Assembly: GCA_025054615.1 (NCBI GenBank)
Contig: JANWZO010000002.1
Coordinates: forward strand, 145,071-209,070
Source: Kiritimatiellia bacterium
GTDB taxonomy: Bacteria > Verrucomicrobiota > Kiritimatiellia > CAIVKH01
Length of the DNA: 64,000 nucleotides
Direction: 5' to 3'
Position 1 is the stretch's first letter, and each line of letters starts with the position of its first letter. Under the pieces are notes generated by a model. The model did not search any database. It had not been told where the DNA came from and was given only the letters and a program-made list of their open reading frames with translations. Of this stretch, positions 37,342 to 47,089 are shown in pieces. Position numbers and translations under genes: made by a program.

Positions 37342-37400
37342 CTTCCGCGCGCCGCGCGACGGCGGCATTTCGTTTTTTGGGGTACGGGCCGATATCCGGC

Positions 37401-39401
37401 TCAGGCGGATTGGAAGTAGCCGGGAATTTCGATAAGCAGCCGCCCCTTGGCGGGTGGCAGCTCAAATTCGCCCGGTCCGATCGCGTTGAGCGGTGCGCCG
37501 CCAAAGATTCGCGCCGATTTCGCTCCGCGGACGCGGAGGATTTCGCCTGCGAAGGAGGAGCGTTCCTCGATCATGTCGATTTTCAGCGCCTTGCGCACCG
37601 GGATGTAGTGGAGGAGCGTGATGATCAGGTCGGTGCCGCGCCGGCGCGGGACCACCAGCACGGTGGAGGGCAGGCCCGCTCCGGCCAGCGGCGGGCCGAT
37701 AAGCCGTTCGACGCAGCGTTTCCAGACGTCCCGGACGGCGATGTTCCCGTGGGTGCGGTATTCGTAGAAGATCGGGTCGGCGAAATACACGAACCGTTCG
37801 CCAGCCACGACTGCGGGGTAGCCGCTTCCCTCCGCGCGAGGCGGTGTCTGAAGGTGTGAGCAGTAACGGACGTCGTCGCGCTGGAAATAGGGGAAGACCC
37901 GCTCGACCAGCATCTCGACGCCGGGCGCGCTGACGAGCAGGCCGCGCTCGTAAACAACGCGATCGCTTCGGCGAAATTCAGGCCAGAATGATGCGGTGGC
38001 GCGCCAGTAGCTCGGGGCGTAGGGCATCTCTTTTTCAATCCGGATCGGCAGGAAATCGAGCGCCCAGCGCCCGCTCTCATCAAACCCGCCCTTGTGGCTG
38101 ATGAGGAGTTTTCCTCCGGCTGCGTAGTAGGCACGGAGTTTTTCGACCACCTCCTGTGTGAGGGTGCACCCGTCGCCGAGGATCACCAGGTCAAGGCCGT
38201 TGATCTCGTCTTCGGCGTCGAGCAGGAACGAGTCATAGTGTGCTTCATCGCACATCTGGATGGCGCCCTCGTCGATGGTGTTGGTGAAGTCGCCGTCCAC
38301 GCCAGGCGTTCCACTGGTGTAGATGCCGACCTGGGGAAGGGCTGAGGAGCCTTCGTAGAACGGCTCGGCGGATTCGCATTGGGAGTAGACGGCGCCGATC
38401 AAATCATATGCGCCCGCGTCAAGTCTGCCGCGGGGAGGCAGTTGGTCGCCAATTGAATTTGCGCCCCCCATGGCCTGGGAGCGGAAACATTCGTATTCGA
38501 GGGCGGGCTGGGGTTTGAGGCCCCCGAAATCGCCCCATAGTGTTTGGAATCGCCCTGTCATGCCGAGCCAAGGTTTGCCCCAGTGGCCGGTAGACCGAGC
38601 CAGCCGGGGGAAATGGTAGTAGCCCCAAAAACCCGAGGGGAGGGACTCGATTTCCATGTGCGTCATGAACGGGTAGCGGGCGCGGGCGCCGAGCCCGCGC
38701 TTGAGGAAGGAATCGCTTCCCGCGTTGATGAAGACTGTGGCGTCGGGTCGCGCGGCGAGGATCTGGCGATAAAAGCGTTCGGAGAAGGCGGCCTGCGCCC
38801 GAGCCAGGAAGTGCTCGAACCCTGCAAGGCTGTCATCCCACAGATTGTACTTCTCGCGGAACTTGATGGACTCGGGTGACCAGCAGGCGCCCTTTGGAAA
38901 GAACACGATGTCGTAGAAAAATCCGTCCACGTCGCGCCCGTAGCGGTCGAGAACCTCCTGGGTGACCGCGGCGATGTGGTCCTGGTATTCGGGATGAAGC
39001 CAGTTCAGGAATTTCCACATGCCGGGTTTTTCCGACGGCCAGTCGCCAAATCGTCCGTTTTTGTACATTGCGCGCCATTCGGGCTTTTCCTGGGCGGCGC
39101 GGGCCTCCCAACCGACGGTGATGTAAATGGGGCAGCGGATGCCGACGCGGTGGAGGGCCTCGATCTGCGCACCGAGCAGGTCTCGCCCGCGGAGGGCGGG
39201 GTGGGGCGGACAGGCCTTGCTGGGGAAATAGGTGTAGCCGTGATGGCATTTCGCGAAAATCGTGACGCTGTTCACGCGGGCCCGTACGAACGTTTGAGCA
39301 AACTCCTGCGCATCGAACTCGGTGGCGACGTCCTGGATATAAGGGCTGGTGTGGAAGTCGAGGTGAACCTGGCGCTGCGGCCAGCGAGGTATCGTCGTCA
39401 T
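37401..39401 (-). CDS. GHL6/GH42M-like putative glycoside hydrolase
   Basis: A 666-residue protein with no signal peptide. Residues 1 to about 330 look like a TIM-barrel of the hypothetical glycosyl hydrolase 6 type (HLDFHTSPYIQDV at the start, FFYDIVFF near 165). Residues about 360-560 resemble the GH42 trimerisation domain, with VGIYTSGT near 365, LVILGDGCTLTQEVVEKLRAY near 410 and GGKLLISHKGG. Such proteins are thought to be glycosidases, possibly acting on fucosides or galactosides; the substrate is not known. It is convergent with the fusion gene, ends 59 bases from it, and lies 118 bases downstream of metK on the same strand. Confidence 0.78.
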   Translation of the reverse strand: MTTIPRWPQRQVHLDFHTSPYIQDVATEFDAQEFAQTFVRARVNSVTIFAKCHHGYTYFPSKACPPHPALRGRDLLGAQIEALHRVGIRCPIYITVGWEARAAQEKPEWRAMYKNGRFGDWPSEKPGMWKFLNWLHPEYQDHIAAVTQEVLDRYGRDVDGFFYDIVFFPKGACWSPESIKFREKYNLWDDSLAGFEHFLARAQAAFSERFYRQILAARPDATVFINAGSDSFLKRGLGARARYPFMTHMEIESLPSGFWGYYHFPRLARSTGHWGKPWLGMTGRFQTLWGDFGGLKPQPALEYECFRSQAMGGANSIGDQLPPRGRLDAGAYDLIGAVYSQCESAEPFYEGSSALPQVGIYTSGTPGVDGDFTNTIDEGAIQMCDEAHYDSFLLDAEDEINGLDLVILGDGCTLTQEVVEKLRAYYAAGGKLLISHKGGFDESGRWALDFLPIRIEKEMPYAPSYWRATASFWPEFRRSDRVVYERGLLVSAPGVEMLVERVFPYFQRDDVRYCSHLQTPPRAEGSGYPAVVAGERFVYFADPIFYEYRTHGNIAVRDVWKRCVERLIGPPLAGAGLPSTVLVVPRRRGTDLIITLLHYIPVRKALKIDMIEERSSFAGEILRVRGAKSARIFGGAPLNAIGPGEFELPPAKGRLLIEIPGYFQSA

Positions 39402-39519
39402 GCCTGGTCTCCTTTTCCAACCTTTTGTGATGATGGATCAGGAAACCGGTGTCGAGGCCGGTTTTTTCAACCCGGTAACAGACGAGTTCCGCACCGGGTG
39501 ACTGCGAGAGATCAATCGT

Positions 39520-40698
39520 TCAGATTGCGGCTTTCAGGGCCTCGACCTTGTCGGTGCGCTCCCACGTGAACGTGTCGAGGTCCTCGGTCCGGCCGAAGTG
39601 ACCGTAGGCGGAGGTCGCCTCATAGATGGGCCGCAGGAGATTGAGCTGTTCGATGATCTGCGCGGGTTTGAGGCCGAAGACCGCGCGGATGGCTTTTTCG
39701 ATGCGGGCTTCGTCGACCTTGCCAGTGCCGAAGGTCTCCACGAGGACGGACACGGGTTCGGGATATCCGATTGCGTAGGCGAGCTGGACCTCGGCGCGGC
39801 GCGCCAGGCCGGCGGCGACGATGTTTTTGGCGATATAGCGCGCCATGTAGGCCGCGCTGCGGTCCACCTTGGAGGGGTCTTTCCCGGAAAAGGCCCCGCC
39901 GCCGTGGCGGCCCATGCCGCCATAGGTGTCAACGATGATTTTCCGGCCGGTCAGACCACAGTCGCCCTGCGGGCCGCCGATGACAAATCGGCCTGTAGGA
40001 TTGACGAAAAATTGGGTCTTCCGCGTGATCAGGTGGGACGGCACGACGGACTTGATAAGCACTTCGATGATGGCCTCACGTAGCTGCTTGTGGCTGATGT
40101 CGGGGCTGTGCTGGGTGGAGACGACGACGTTGTCGACACGGACGGGCCGATTGTTTTCGTAGACGACGCTCACCTGGGATTTGCCGTCGGGCCGGATAAA
40201 GGGGAGTTTGCCGTTGCGTCGCATTTTGGCGAGCCCGGCGGTCAGTTTGTGGGCGAGCATGATGGGCATGGGCATGAGCTCACGGGTCTCGTCGCACGCA
40301 TAGCCGAACATCATGCCCTGGTCGCCCGCGCCCTGTTCCGCGGTGGCTTTGCCCTTGGCCTTGCGGGCATCCACCCCCTGGGCGATGTCCGGCGACTGCT
40401 TGTCGAGGGAGACGAGCACGGCGCAAATGTTGCCGTCGAACCCCACTTCGGAACTATTGAAGCCGATCCGGCAGACCTTGTCGCGCGCGACTTTCGCATA
40501 GTCGACGACGGCGGTGGTTGTGATCTCTCCCGCGATGACGAGCATCCCGGTTTTGGCCAGCGTTTCGCAGGCGACTCGCGCTTTGGGGTCCTGGGCCAGA
40601 ATGGCATCGAGGATGGCATCCGAGACGCCGTCACAAAGCTTGTCGGGGTGGCCTTCTGTGACGGACTCGGAGGTGAAGATGAAATCGCGCACGGACAT
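39520..40698 (-). CDS. metK: S-adenosylmethionine synthetase
   Basis: A 392-residue enzyme making SAM from methionine and ATP. The signatures [16 protein letters not shown] near residue 120 and [21 protein letters not shown] near residue 265 are intact, as is the N-terminal [15 protein letters not shown]. The start lies 41 bases after ptsI, so it is probably the last gene of the long minus-strand operon. No SAM riboswitch is visible in that short gap. Confidence 0.97.
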   Translation of the reverse strand: MSVRDFIFTSESVTEGHPDKLCDGVSDAILDAILAQDPKARVACETLAKTGMLVIAGEITTTAVVDYAKVARDKVCRIGFNSSEVGFDGNICAVLVSLDKQSPDIAQGVDARKAKGKATAEQGAGDQGMMFGYACDETRELMPMPIMLAHKLTAGLAKMRRNGKLPFIRPDGKSQVSVVYENNRPVRVDNVVVSTQHSPDISHKQLREAIIEVLIKSVVPSHLITRKTQFFVNPTGRFVIGGPQGDCGLTGRKIIVDTYGGMGRHGGGAFSGKDPSKVDRSAAYMARYIAKNIVAAGLARRAEVQLAYAIGYPEPVSVLVETFGTGKVDEARIEKAIRAVFGLKPAQIIEQLNLLRPIYEATSAYGHFGRTEDLDTFTWERTDKVEALKAAI

Positions 40699-40739
40699 GG
40701 TGATCTCCTGTGGGCAAGCGAAGGGGTGAAAGTAGAGTT

Positions 40740-42512
40740 TTAGCCCAAAAGATCAAGAATTTCCGGCGCCACGCGCCCGACGAGGTCCCGACACAACTGG
40801 GCGATTTCGAAGGCGGATTCCCGCTCGAGGACGGTGAACGCCAATTCTTCGGCCTGGGAGAACCGCAATTTCCGTACGACGTCCTTGACGAGCGGAATGG
40901 CCGACACGCTCATGCTCAGCTCATCCACCCCAAGGCCGATCAGTAGCGGCACCATCAACGGGTTGGCCGCCATTTCGCCGCAAACGCCCGTCCAGATGCC
41001 GTGCTGATGGCCGACGTCGATTGTGTATTTGATCAGGCGCACAATCGCGGGGTGCGTCGGTTGATAAAGATATGCGATACGTTCATTGACCCGGTCGACG
41101 GCCAGCGTGTACTGGACCAGATCATTCGTGCCCAGGCTGAAGAAATCGACGTGAGGCGCAATCAGGTGGGCGGTGAGGGCGGCGGAGGGGACCTCGATCA
41201 TGACGCCCACATCGATGTCGGGGTTGAAGGGGATACCCTTCGAGCGCAGTTCTTCCTTACATTCGTCAAGAAGGAGGTTGGCCTTCAGCACCTCGTCGAG
41301 GTTGCTGATCATAGGATACATGAGCTTGACGTGGCCGTGGGCGCTGGCGCGAAGGATGGCCCGGAGCTGAGTCTTGAAGATTTCAGGCTGGGCCAGGCAA
41401 AAGCGGATGGCGCGCCATCCCATGAACGGATTCATCTCCTGCGGCATCTTGACGGTAGAGAGGAACTTGTCGCCGCCAAGGTCCAGCGTACGTATCACGA
41501 CATGGGCCGGGGCGAGCCGCCGGGCGAGGTTGACGTAGATTTCAGTCTGCTCGTCCTCATCGGGCAGGTTTTTTTTGGAGAGGTACAGATATTCGGTTCG
41601 GAAAAGCCCGACGCCGGACGCCCCGCCGGCAATCACGGCGTCCACGTCGCCGGGCAATTCGATGTTGGCGGAGAGGACGACGTGGTAGCCGTCGAGCGTT
41701 TCCGCCGGTTCGTGGCGGATGCGGTCCAGCAGGGACTGGATGGATTTGCGAGTTTCCTCGGCCTTGCCATACCGCTCAAGGTCCTCGAGGGTAGGGTTGA
41801 TGATGAGAATGCCCTTGTTGCCGTCGATGAGAACCGGGTCGCCCCTGGAGACGCGGACGCTCACGTCATGAAGGCCGACGATAGCCGGTACGTTCAATGC
41901 GCGCGCCATGATTGCGGTGTGCGATGTGGGGCTGCCGAGGTCCGTGGCAAAGCCGAGGACCTTGGAGCGGTTGAGCGTGGCGGCGTCGGAGGGCGCGAGG
42001 TCGTTCGCAATCAGGATGCAGGGCTGCTCCACGTGTTCCAGGCGGGTCGGAGCGGCGCCGGAAAGGTTGCGGAGGATGCGCCGGCTGACGTCTCGGATAT
42101 CTACGGCGCGCTCGCGGAGGTAGTCGTCCTCGGCTTTCCGCAGCGCGTCGATGTAGCGCTCGGAGACGAGGCGAAGAACTGTTTCGACATTTTTTTTGTA
42201 GGTGTACAGGCCCCGGAGGACCTCCTCGACGAACGAGCGGTCGTCCACGACGAGCAGGTGCGCGTCGAAGATGCCGGCGTTTTCCTGACCGATGGCGGCG
42301 CTAACCTGACGCTGGATATCGTGGAGCTGACGGCGGGTTTCGATGAGCGCGTCTTCGAAGCGGGCAATTTCGCGCGCGACCTCGTCGTCGGCGATCGTTC
42401 GTTCGACGATTCGATCGTCTTCGGTGGTCAGCAGAAAGGCCGGTCCAGTGGCGACACCCGGGGAGACGCCGATCCCTTGCAGTTCCACTCGTTTGGCGGT
42501 CGCCGCATCCAC
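40740..42512 (-). CDS. ptsI: Phosphoenolpyruvate-protein phosphotransferase (PTS enzyme I)
   Basis: A 590-residue enzyme I. The phosphorylated histidine is H198 in [14 protein letters not shown], and the C-terminal PEP-binding barrel carries [20 protein letters not shown] and [17 protein letters not shown]. It transfers phosphate from PEP to HPr. The start is three bases after the ptsH stop. No sugar-specific enzyme II genes are in the window, so the pathway here may serve regulation together with HPr kinase. Confidence 0.96.
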   Translation of the reverse strand: MDAATAKRVELQGIGVSPGVATGPAFLLTTEDDRIVERTIADDEVAREIARFEDALIETRRQLHDIQRQVSAAIGQENAGIFDAHLLVVDDRSFVEEVLRGLYTYKKNVETVLRLVSERYIDALRKAEDDYLRERAVDIRDVSRRILRNLSGAAPTRLEHVEQPCILIANDLAPSDAATLNRSKVLGFATDLGSPTSHTAIMARALNVPAIVGLHDVSVRVSRGDPVLIDGNKGILIINPTLEDLERYGKAEETRKSIQSLLDRIRHEPAETLDGYHVVLSANIELPGDVDAVIAGGASGVGLFRTEYLYLSKKNLPDEDEQTEIYVNLARRLAPAHVVIRTLDLGGDKFLSTVKMPQEMNPFMGWRAIRFCLAQPEIFKTQLRAILRASAHGHVKLMYPMISNLDEVLKANLLLDECKEELRSKGIPFNPDIDVGVMIEVPSAALTAHLIAPHVDFFSLGTNDLVQYTLAVDRVNERIAYLYQPTHPAIVRLIKYTIDVGHQHGIWTGVCGEMAANPLMVPLLIGLGVDELSMSVSAIPLVKDVVRKLRFSQAEELAFTVLERESAFEIAQLCRDLVGRVAPEILDLLG

Positions 42513-42515
42513 CGG

Positions 42516-42830
42516 TTACTCCTCGTAGAATTTTTTTGAGATAAGTTCGCCGACGGCGTCAAGCGCCTCCGCTGCGTCTGGGCCCGTCGCGGTCACCTTC
42601 AGCACGGAGCCCTGGTAACCTTCGAGGGTCAGGAGGCCCATGATGCTTTTGCCGGAAGCCTTCATGCCCTCCCGCTCGATCGTGACATCCGCCTGGAAGC
42701 GGTTGAGCGTCTTCACGAGCAGAGCTGCGGGGCGGGCATGGATCCCGAATTTGTTGAGGATGGTGAACTCCCGGGTCAGCGTCTGGTTGCCAGGGCGTTC
42801 CGTGCGGGTACCATGCGGGTGGTTAGTCAT
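42516..42830 (-). CDS. ptsH: Phosphocarrier protein HPr
   Basis: A 104-residue HPr. The catalytic histidine is H31 in GIHARPAALLV and the regulatory serine is S62 in GKSIMGLL. These correspond to H15 and S46 of typical HPr, so the protein carries an unusual 16-residue N-terminal extension. The start is supported by an ATGA overlap with hprK; no later start is available before the fold begins. It can accept phosphate from enzyme I and, at serine, from HprK. Confidence 0.95.
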   Translation of the reverse strand: MTNHPHGTRTERPGNQTLTREFTILNKFGIHARPAALLVKTLNRFQADVTIEREGMKASGKSIMGLLTLEGYQGSVLKVTATGPDAAEALDAVGELISKKFYEE

Positions 42831-43768
42831 GGCCGCGCCCTCCGTTCCAGCATCGTTTTGACAATCTTTTCGTCGAGTTCTTTCGCGGCGTCGTGACCGA
42901 GGTTTTTGAGCTTCTGATTCATGGCCGCCACTTCGACCACGTGCGCGAGGTCCCGTCCGGCTGCGACGGGCAGGATGATCAGCGGGATGGAGACACCCAT
43001 GACATCGCGGAACTGGGGGGTCAGACCGCTGCGGTCATTTTCAATCTCTGGGCTGGGGCGTTGCAAGCGGACGATAAGGTCGAGCGTGGTTTCCCGACGC
43101 ATCGCCGAGACGCCAAAAAGGCTGGGGACGTGGATGATGCCCAGGCCGCGGATTTCCATATGGTAGCGGGTGATGTCGACCGCGGAGGCCATGATGACCT
43201 TTTCGCTCGTGCGGCGAAGGACGGTGATATCGTCCGCCACGAGGCTGTGGCCGCGTTCGATGAGAGTAAGCGCGGTCTCGCTCTTGCCGATGCCAGGTTC
43301 CCCCTCAATCAGGACGCCGATTCCCATGATATCGACGGTCGTGCCGTGAACGCGCGTAGTGGGCGCGGTCAAAAGGGCGAGCAAGACGGTGGCCTCGCTG
43401 ATGAAACGCCCGGTGATCATACTGGTGCGCAGCACGGGGATTTTGTAGCGGGCGGAGAGAGTTTTCATTTCCGCCGTGGCATGGCGCGCGCGGGTCAGGA
43501 TCAGGCCCGGGATCTTGTGGGCGAACATCTGGTCGAGTCGGGTTGCCTGGACCTCCGCCGGCAAACTCCGGAGGTATGAATATTCGGCGAGGCCCATGAC
43601 CTGCAGTCGGTGCACCGGGAAATACTGGAAGTGGCCGGCGAGTGCGAGGCCGGGGCGATTCAGCGCTGCCTCCGTGACCGGCGTGTCGAGGTATTCCGCG
43701 CCTGCCTCGATCTCCAGCTCGAGGCTTTCTCGTCCGGCTTCAAAAAATTGTCGAACGGTGATGGACAT
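42827..43768 (-). CDS. hprK: HPr kinase/phosphorylase
   Basis: A 313-residue bifunctional regulator that phosphorylates and dephosphorylates the HPr serine. The P-loop is GEPGIGKSETAL near residue 152 and the HprK signature EIRGLGIIHVPSLFGV lies near residue 206. The N-terminal domain of about 130 residues is typical. It overlaps ptsH and follows lptB by 49 bases. In many Gram-negative bacteria rpoN lies between lptB and the PTS genes; it is missing here. Confidence 0.96.
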   Translation of the reverse strand: MSITVRQFFEAGRESLELEIEAGAEYLDTPVTEAALNRPGLALAGHFQYFPVHRLQVMGLAEYSYLRSLPAEVQATRLDQMFAHKIPGLILTRARHATAEMKTLSARYKIPVLRTSMITGRFISEATVLLALLTAPTTRVHGTTVDIMGIGVLIEGEPGIGKSETALTLIERGHSLVADDITVLRRTSEKVIMASAVDITRYHMEIRGLGIIHVPSLFGVSAMRRETTLDLIVRLQRPSPEIENDRSGLTPQFRDVMGVSIPLIILPVAAGRDLAHVVEVAAMNQKLKNLGHDAAKELDEKIVKTMLERRARP

Positions 43769-43817
43769 GTCAGTCGGTCAGTTGGGCGGTGGGGCTGTCG
43801 GCGCCAGCGCCATCCTT

Positions 43818-44549
43818 TCACATGCTGAAACGAGGTCCCAGATAAAGCTGGCGGCTCACCTCGTCGTTGATCAGAAACTCGCTGGTCCCTTCGCGCAGGA
43901 CCTTTCCCTCGGCGATCAGGTAGGCGCGGTCCACCACGGCGAGTGTTTCCCGGACGTTGTGGTCGGTGATCAGGATTCCAAGGCCCCGCTGCTTGAGCTC
44001 TATGATGATCTGCTGGACGTCGTATACCGCGAGGGGGTCGACGCCGCTGAACGGCTCGTCCAGCAGAATTAGGGAGGGGGTTGTGACGAGCGCGCGCGTG
44101 ATTTCGAGCCGCCGGCGTTCGCCGCCGCTGAGCGTGTAGGCCTTCTGTTTGGCCAGATGGCTAATCTTCAGCTCATCCAGCAGGGCGTGCAGGCGGGCTC
44201 GCCGCTCGCGGCGCGTCAGGGGCAGGGTCTCGAGAATGGCCAGGACGTTTTCCTCAACGGTGAGCCGGCGAAAGATCGAAGGCTCCTGGGAAAGGTACCC
44301 CATGCCCATTCTTGCGCGTCGATACATGGGCTCCCGCGTCACATCGCGGCCCTGGAAAAACACGCGCCCCGACGTCGGCTTCACCAAGCCGATGGTCATA
44401 TAAAAGCTGGTCGTCTTGCCAGCGCCGTTGGGTCCGAGCAGCCCCACGATCTCGCCGCGGCGCACCTCGATGCTGACGCCGTTGACAACCTTCCGGCCGC
44501 CATACGCCTTGACCAGATCCTCAGTTCGAACGAGCGCGTCAGCGACCAC
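43818..44549 (-). CDS. lptB: LPS export ABC transporter ATP-binding protein
   Basis: A 243-residue ABC ATPase. Walker A is GPNGAGKTTSFYM near residue 38, the signature LSGGERRRLEI lies near 142 and Walker B is LILLDEPFSGVDP near 163. It matches LptB, which powers lipopolysaccharide extraction from the inner membrane with LptF and LptG (not in the window). The start overlaps the lptA stop by 11 bases. Confidence 0.95.
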   Translation of the reverse strand: MVADALVRTEDLVKAYGGRKVVNGVSIEVRRGEIVGLLGPNGAGKTTSFYMTIGLVKPTSGRVFFQGRDVTREPMYRRARMGMGYLSQEPSIFRRLTVEENVLAILETLPLTRRERRARLHALLDELKISHLAKQKAYTLSGGERRRLEITRALVTTPSLILLDEPFSGVDPLAVYDVQQIIIELKQRGLGILITDHNVRETLAVVDRAYLIAEGKVLREGTSEFLINDEVSRQLYLGPRFSM

Positions 44550-45051
44550 GGAGCGCCTCGTCTAACAAATTGGGACGGTTCTGGCCCGGCTCGGACTGGA
44601 GGATCAACCGGGCCCGCGGCTCAACGAGCAAACGGTTCTGGTCGCGCCAGAAAGTGATCTTTTCGCCGGTCAACACGTCTTTGCCGCGGGTGATCTGGGG
44701 CTTTCCGGTAAGAATGATGACGCCCTGGATCAAATTGTAGATCGCGATCTCGGCGCGGGCCTCCTTGTCGGCCTGAATGATATGGACTCGGCCTTCCGCT
44801 TTGATCTCCTGCGCTTTGTTGTCCGGCCCGAAACGCACCGTCAACCGGTCGGCATAAAGCCGCATTTCGGGGTCAACGACCACGACGTTCTTGTCGAACA
44901 GGGCGAACTGTTTTTGGTAGTCGAACGTCAGTCGGTCGGAGGTGATGACCGTGAGATTGTCCTCGGCCTCCGGCGCGGTTTGACCAAATGCTCCGGTGGC
45001 GAGGGCAAATACGAGGGGGGGGATCAAGTACAGCGGGCAAATCCGCTTCAT
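44539..45051 (-). CDS. lptA: LPS transport periplasmic protein LptA (OstA-like)
   Basis: A 170-residue exported protein with a signal peptide (about 1-23, ending in ATGAFG). The rest is an OstA-type beta-jellyroll: TSDRLTFDYQKQFALFDKNV near residue 38 and INLIQGVIILTGKPQITRG near residue 105. It forms the periplasmic bridge for lipopolysaccharide. ATGA overlap with lptC and an 11-base overlap with lptB show tight coupling. Confidence 0.9.
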   Translation of the reverse strand: MKRICPLYLIPPLVFALATGAFGQTAPEAEDNLTVITSDRLTFDYQKQFALFDKNVVVVDPEMRLYADRLTVRFGPDNKAQEIKAEGRVHIIQADKEARAEIAIYNLIQGVIILTGKPQITRGKDVLTGEKITFWRDQNRLLVEPRARLILQSEPGQNRPNLLDEALRGR

Positions 45052-45521
45052 GGCAACAGCTCCGTCTCGGCTCCGCGCCGGATGTCCTTCAACACTACCT
45101 TGGCCTGATTGTAAATCTCAAGGCGCTGCGCATCGCCGAACCATTGGAAGCCGACACCGGTGACGACCATGTTTTCGCGGGCGATCCGGACGGGGGCATC
45201 GGAAGTCGCAATGCCCGTCCCGCGGTGGTACAGGCAGCGCGGAGAGGAGATTCGCATCTCCACGTTGCGATTGGTTGTCCCTGCGGTGTTGGATCCATAG
45301 AATTCCATTTTCAGCTCAACGATGTCGACGAGGCCGTTCGGCAGGATTCGCGCGCGGTCGCCGAATACCTGGGAGGTCATGTTGCCCTCCCGGTCGTAGG
45401 TCGGCACCCGGAATCCGGTGATGGTTTGCTCTTCCGCCTGTCGTAATTGTCCTGATGACGGGACCGCCAGGATAAGCGCCCAAGCGGTGATTCCGGCGAA
45501 CTGCTTCCGGACTCGCTTCAT
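45048..45521 (-). CDS. lptC: LptC-like LPS export protein
   Basis: A 157-residue protein beginning at ATG 45521, which overlaps the kdsC stop and has a GGGAGAGGA ribosome site. The N-terminus has a hydrophobic signal or anchor ([17 protein letters not shown]) and the remainder resembles the LptC/OstA fold, with [19 protein letters not shown] and a second strand-rich half. Assignment rests on position between kdsC and lptA as much as on sequence, since LptC diverges quickly. Confidence 0.82.
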   Translation of the reverse strand: MKRVRKQFAGITAWALILAVPSSGQLRQAEEQTITGFRVPTYDREGNMTSQVFGDRARILPNGLVDIVELKMEFYGSNTAGTTNRNVEMRISSPRCLYHRGTGIATSDAPVRIARENMVVTGVGFQWFGDAQRLEIYNQAKVVLKDIRRGAETELLP

Positions 45522-46054
45522 TCCTCTCCCCTCGCCAGCTTTTGGACAATCGGGTCCCACATGCCCTTCGCTTTGAGAATGAGTTCAATCACTTCCCGCG
45601 CTGCACCGGCGCCGCCGGGCCGCTCAGTCACCCAATCGGCCTCCGCGCGGACTTCCGGGGCGGCATCTGCGACGGCCACGGCAAGCCCGGCTTCCCGCAT
45701 TGCGGGTAGGTCGATGAGATCATCGCCGACATAACAGACCCGATCTGGTTCGACACCGATTTTTTCGCAAAATTCAAGCAGCGCGTCCGCCTTTTGCAGA
45801 GCGCCCTCGATGAGCAGGTCGACCTTCAGGTCGTCGGCGCGCCGGCGAAGGGCAGGGCCGGTCCGGCCGGAAATCATCGCGAGCCGAATTCCGGCGTCCC
45901 GCGCCAGCGTAAACCCGAGGCCATCGCGCGCGTCAAATATTTTCAGCAATTCGCCCTCCGGCCCGTAAACGAGTTCGCCACGGGTGAGGACACCATCAAC
46001 GTCGAAGGCGATGGCCTCGATCCTTGCGGCCTTAGCTTCCGGCGACCGCGTCAT
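45518..46054 (-). CDS. kdsC: 3-deoxy-D-manno-octulosonate 8-phosphate phosphatase
   Basis: A 178-residue HAD-family phosphatase. The nucleophile motif FDVDGVLT lies near residue 17, MISGR near 60 and the acidic motif [12 protein letters not shown] near 109. KdsC releases phosphate from KDO-8-phosphate in LPS core synthesis. The gene overlaps kdsA by 23 bases, consistent with consecutive pathway steps. Confidence 0.95.
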   Translation of the reverse strand: MTRSPEAKAARIEAIAFDVDGVLTRGELVYGPEGELLKIFDARDGLGFTLARDAGIRLAMISGRTGPALRRRADDLKVDLLIEGALQKADALLEFCEKIGVEPDRVCYVGDDLIDLPAMREAGLAVAVADAAPEVRAEADWVTERPGGAGAAREVIELILKAKGMWDPIVQKLARGEE

Positions 46055-46862
46055 GGACCCTCCTCAACACCCGCCAAAGCTCTCGGATCCGGGAGAAAGG
46101 GATCGCGTTGTCCTTGTCTGAAAGGGCCTTCTGGGGATTCACGTGCGTTTCCAGGAATATGGCGTCTACCCCGGCGGCGACTGCTGCGCGGGCGAGCACA
46201 GGCGCCATCGATGCATCTCCGGACGTGTAGGTCCCGCCGCCGCCCGGCTTCTGAACGCTGTGCGTGGCATCGAAGACGACCGGGTAGCCGAACGCCCGCA
46301 TCACCGGCAACGCCCGCATGTCGACCACGAGGTTATGGTAACCAAAGGTGGTGCCGCGCTCAGTGAGCATGATCTGCCGGTTTCCGGTGCCTTCCAGTTT
46401 GGCAACGACGTTGGCCATGTCCTCCGGCGCAAGGAATTGGCCCTTTTTCACGTTGACTACCCGTCCGGTTCGACCGCACGCGAGCAGGAGGTCTGTCTGT
46501 CGGCACAGAAACGCTGGCACCTGGAGGACATCAACCACGTCTGCTGCCCGCTCGGCCTGAAGAGGGTCATGGACATCGGTGAGAACCGGCAGGCCGGTGG
46601 TCTCCTTCACCTCGGCGAGGATTTCGAGCCCTTTTTCCAGTCCGGGACCTCGGAACGACGCTGCCGACGAACGGTTTGCCTTGTCATAGGAGGCCTTAAA
46701 GATGAGAGGGATCTTTTCCTCCTCCGCCAATTTTGCCAACCGCTTGGCGAGGGAAAGGCATCCCCCTCGGCTTTCAATTACGCAGGGTCCGGCGATCAAC
46801 GCCAACGGGGCGCCCCCTCCGATTTCAACGGGTCCAATTCGAATGGCGAACGTCGAAGACAT
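46032..46862 (-). CDS. kdsA: 2-dehydro-3-deoxyphosphooctonate aldolase (KDO-8-P synthase)
   Basis: A 276-residue enzyme that makes KDO-8-phosphate from PEP and arabinose-5-phosphate. Typical segments are LIAGPCVIESR near residue 23, FKASYDKANRSS near 55, and FDATHSVQKPG near 200. A metal-binding cysteine in the first segment (C27) suggests either subtype. It is the first gene of the nine-gene minus-strand operon; a candidate promoter with an inverted repeat lies upstream. Confidence 0.96.
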   Translation of the reverse strand: MSSTFAIRIGPVEIGGGAPLALIAGPCVIESRGGCLSLAKRLAKLAEEEKIPLIFKASYDKANRSSAASFRGPGLEKGLEILAEVKETTGLPVLTDVHDPLQAERAADVVDVLQVPAFLCRQTDLLLACGRTGRVVNVKKGQFLAPEDMANVVAKLEGTGNRQIMLTERGTTFGYHNLVVDMRALPVMRAFGYPVVFDATHSVQKPGGGGTYTSGDASMAPVLARAAVAAGVDAIFLETHVNPQKALSDKDNAIPFSRIRELWRVLRRVHDAVAGS

Positions 46863-46898
46863 GCGAAGCGGACCTTGATATCAGAAGGGGCGGGTTTT

Positions 46899-46945
46899 TC
46901 CAAGCTCGCATTTTAGGGGTATCGGATACCGATAAAGCAATCCTC
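46899..46945 (-). promoter_or_regulatory. Candidate kdsA promoter region with palindromic operator
   Basis: On the minus strand TTGCTT is followed by the overlapping inverted repeats TATCGG-TAT-CCGATA and GGTATCCGATACC (plus-strand 46918-46934) and then TAAAAT. The palindrome would sit between the -35 and -10 boxes (spacer of about 19, longer than ideal), a classic operator position. No regulator is assigned. Confidence 0.4.
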
Positions 46946-47007
46946 GCACAAAGCCAGTAATCTGATCAGGCGACGGACAACTTTTGGTCGTTTGGGTAGC
47001 TACGATG

Positions 47008-47037
47008 TTGACTTTATCCCTGTAGACAAGTTAGTAA
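47008..47037 (+). promoter_or_regulatory. Possible promoter for the RCC1-repeat gene
   Basis: TTGACT (47008-47013) is followed after 18 bases by TAGTAA. The -35 is good and the -10 is poor. The RCC1 gene starts 53 bases downstream. Confidence 0.35.
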
Positions 47038-47089
47038 TTTTTAGTAGCGGCTAAGTTGCGGAAGATTCGCGTGCGCGAGGGGGGATTGT

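Noticed and set aside
39443..39467. AAACCGG/CCGGTTT hairpin followed by T residues, considered as a terminator for metK
   Set aside because: The T run follows the stem on the plus strand, whereas both neighbouring genes are on the minus strand, where the tail is short and interrupted.
40699..40739. SAM riboswitch upstream of metK
   Set aside because: Only 41 bases separate ptsI and metK, too short for any SAM aptamer, and no conserved elements are seen.
41001..42539. A 512-codon plus-strand frame opposite ptsI
   Set aside because: It lies entirely antisense to a gene with all enzyme I motifs; long antisense frames are expected in GC-rich coding DNA, and its translation shows no family signature.
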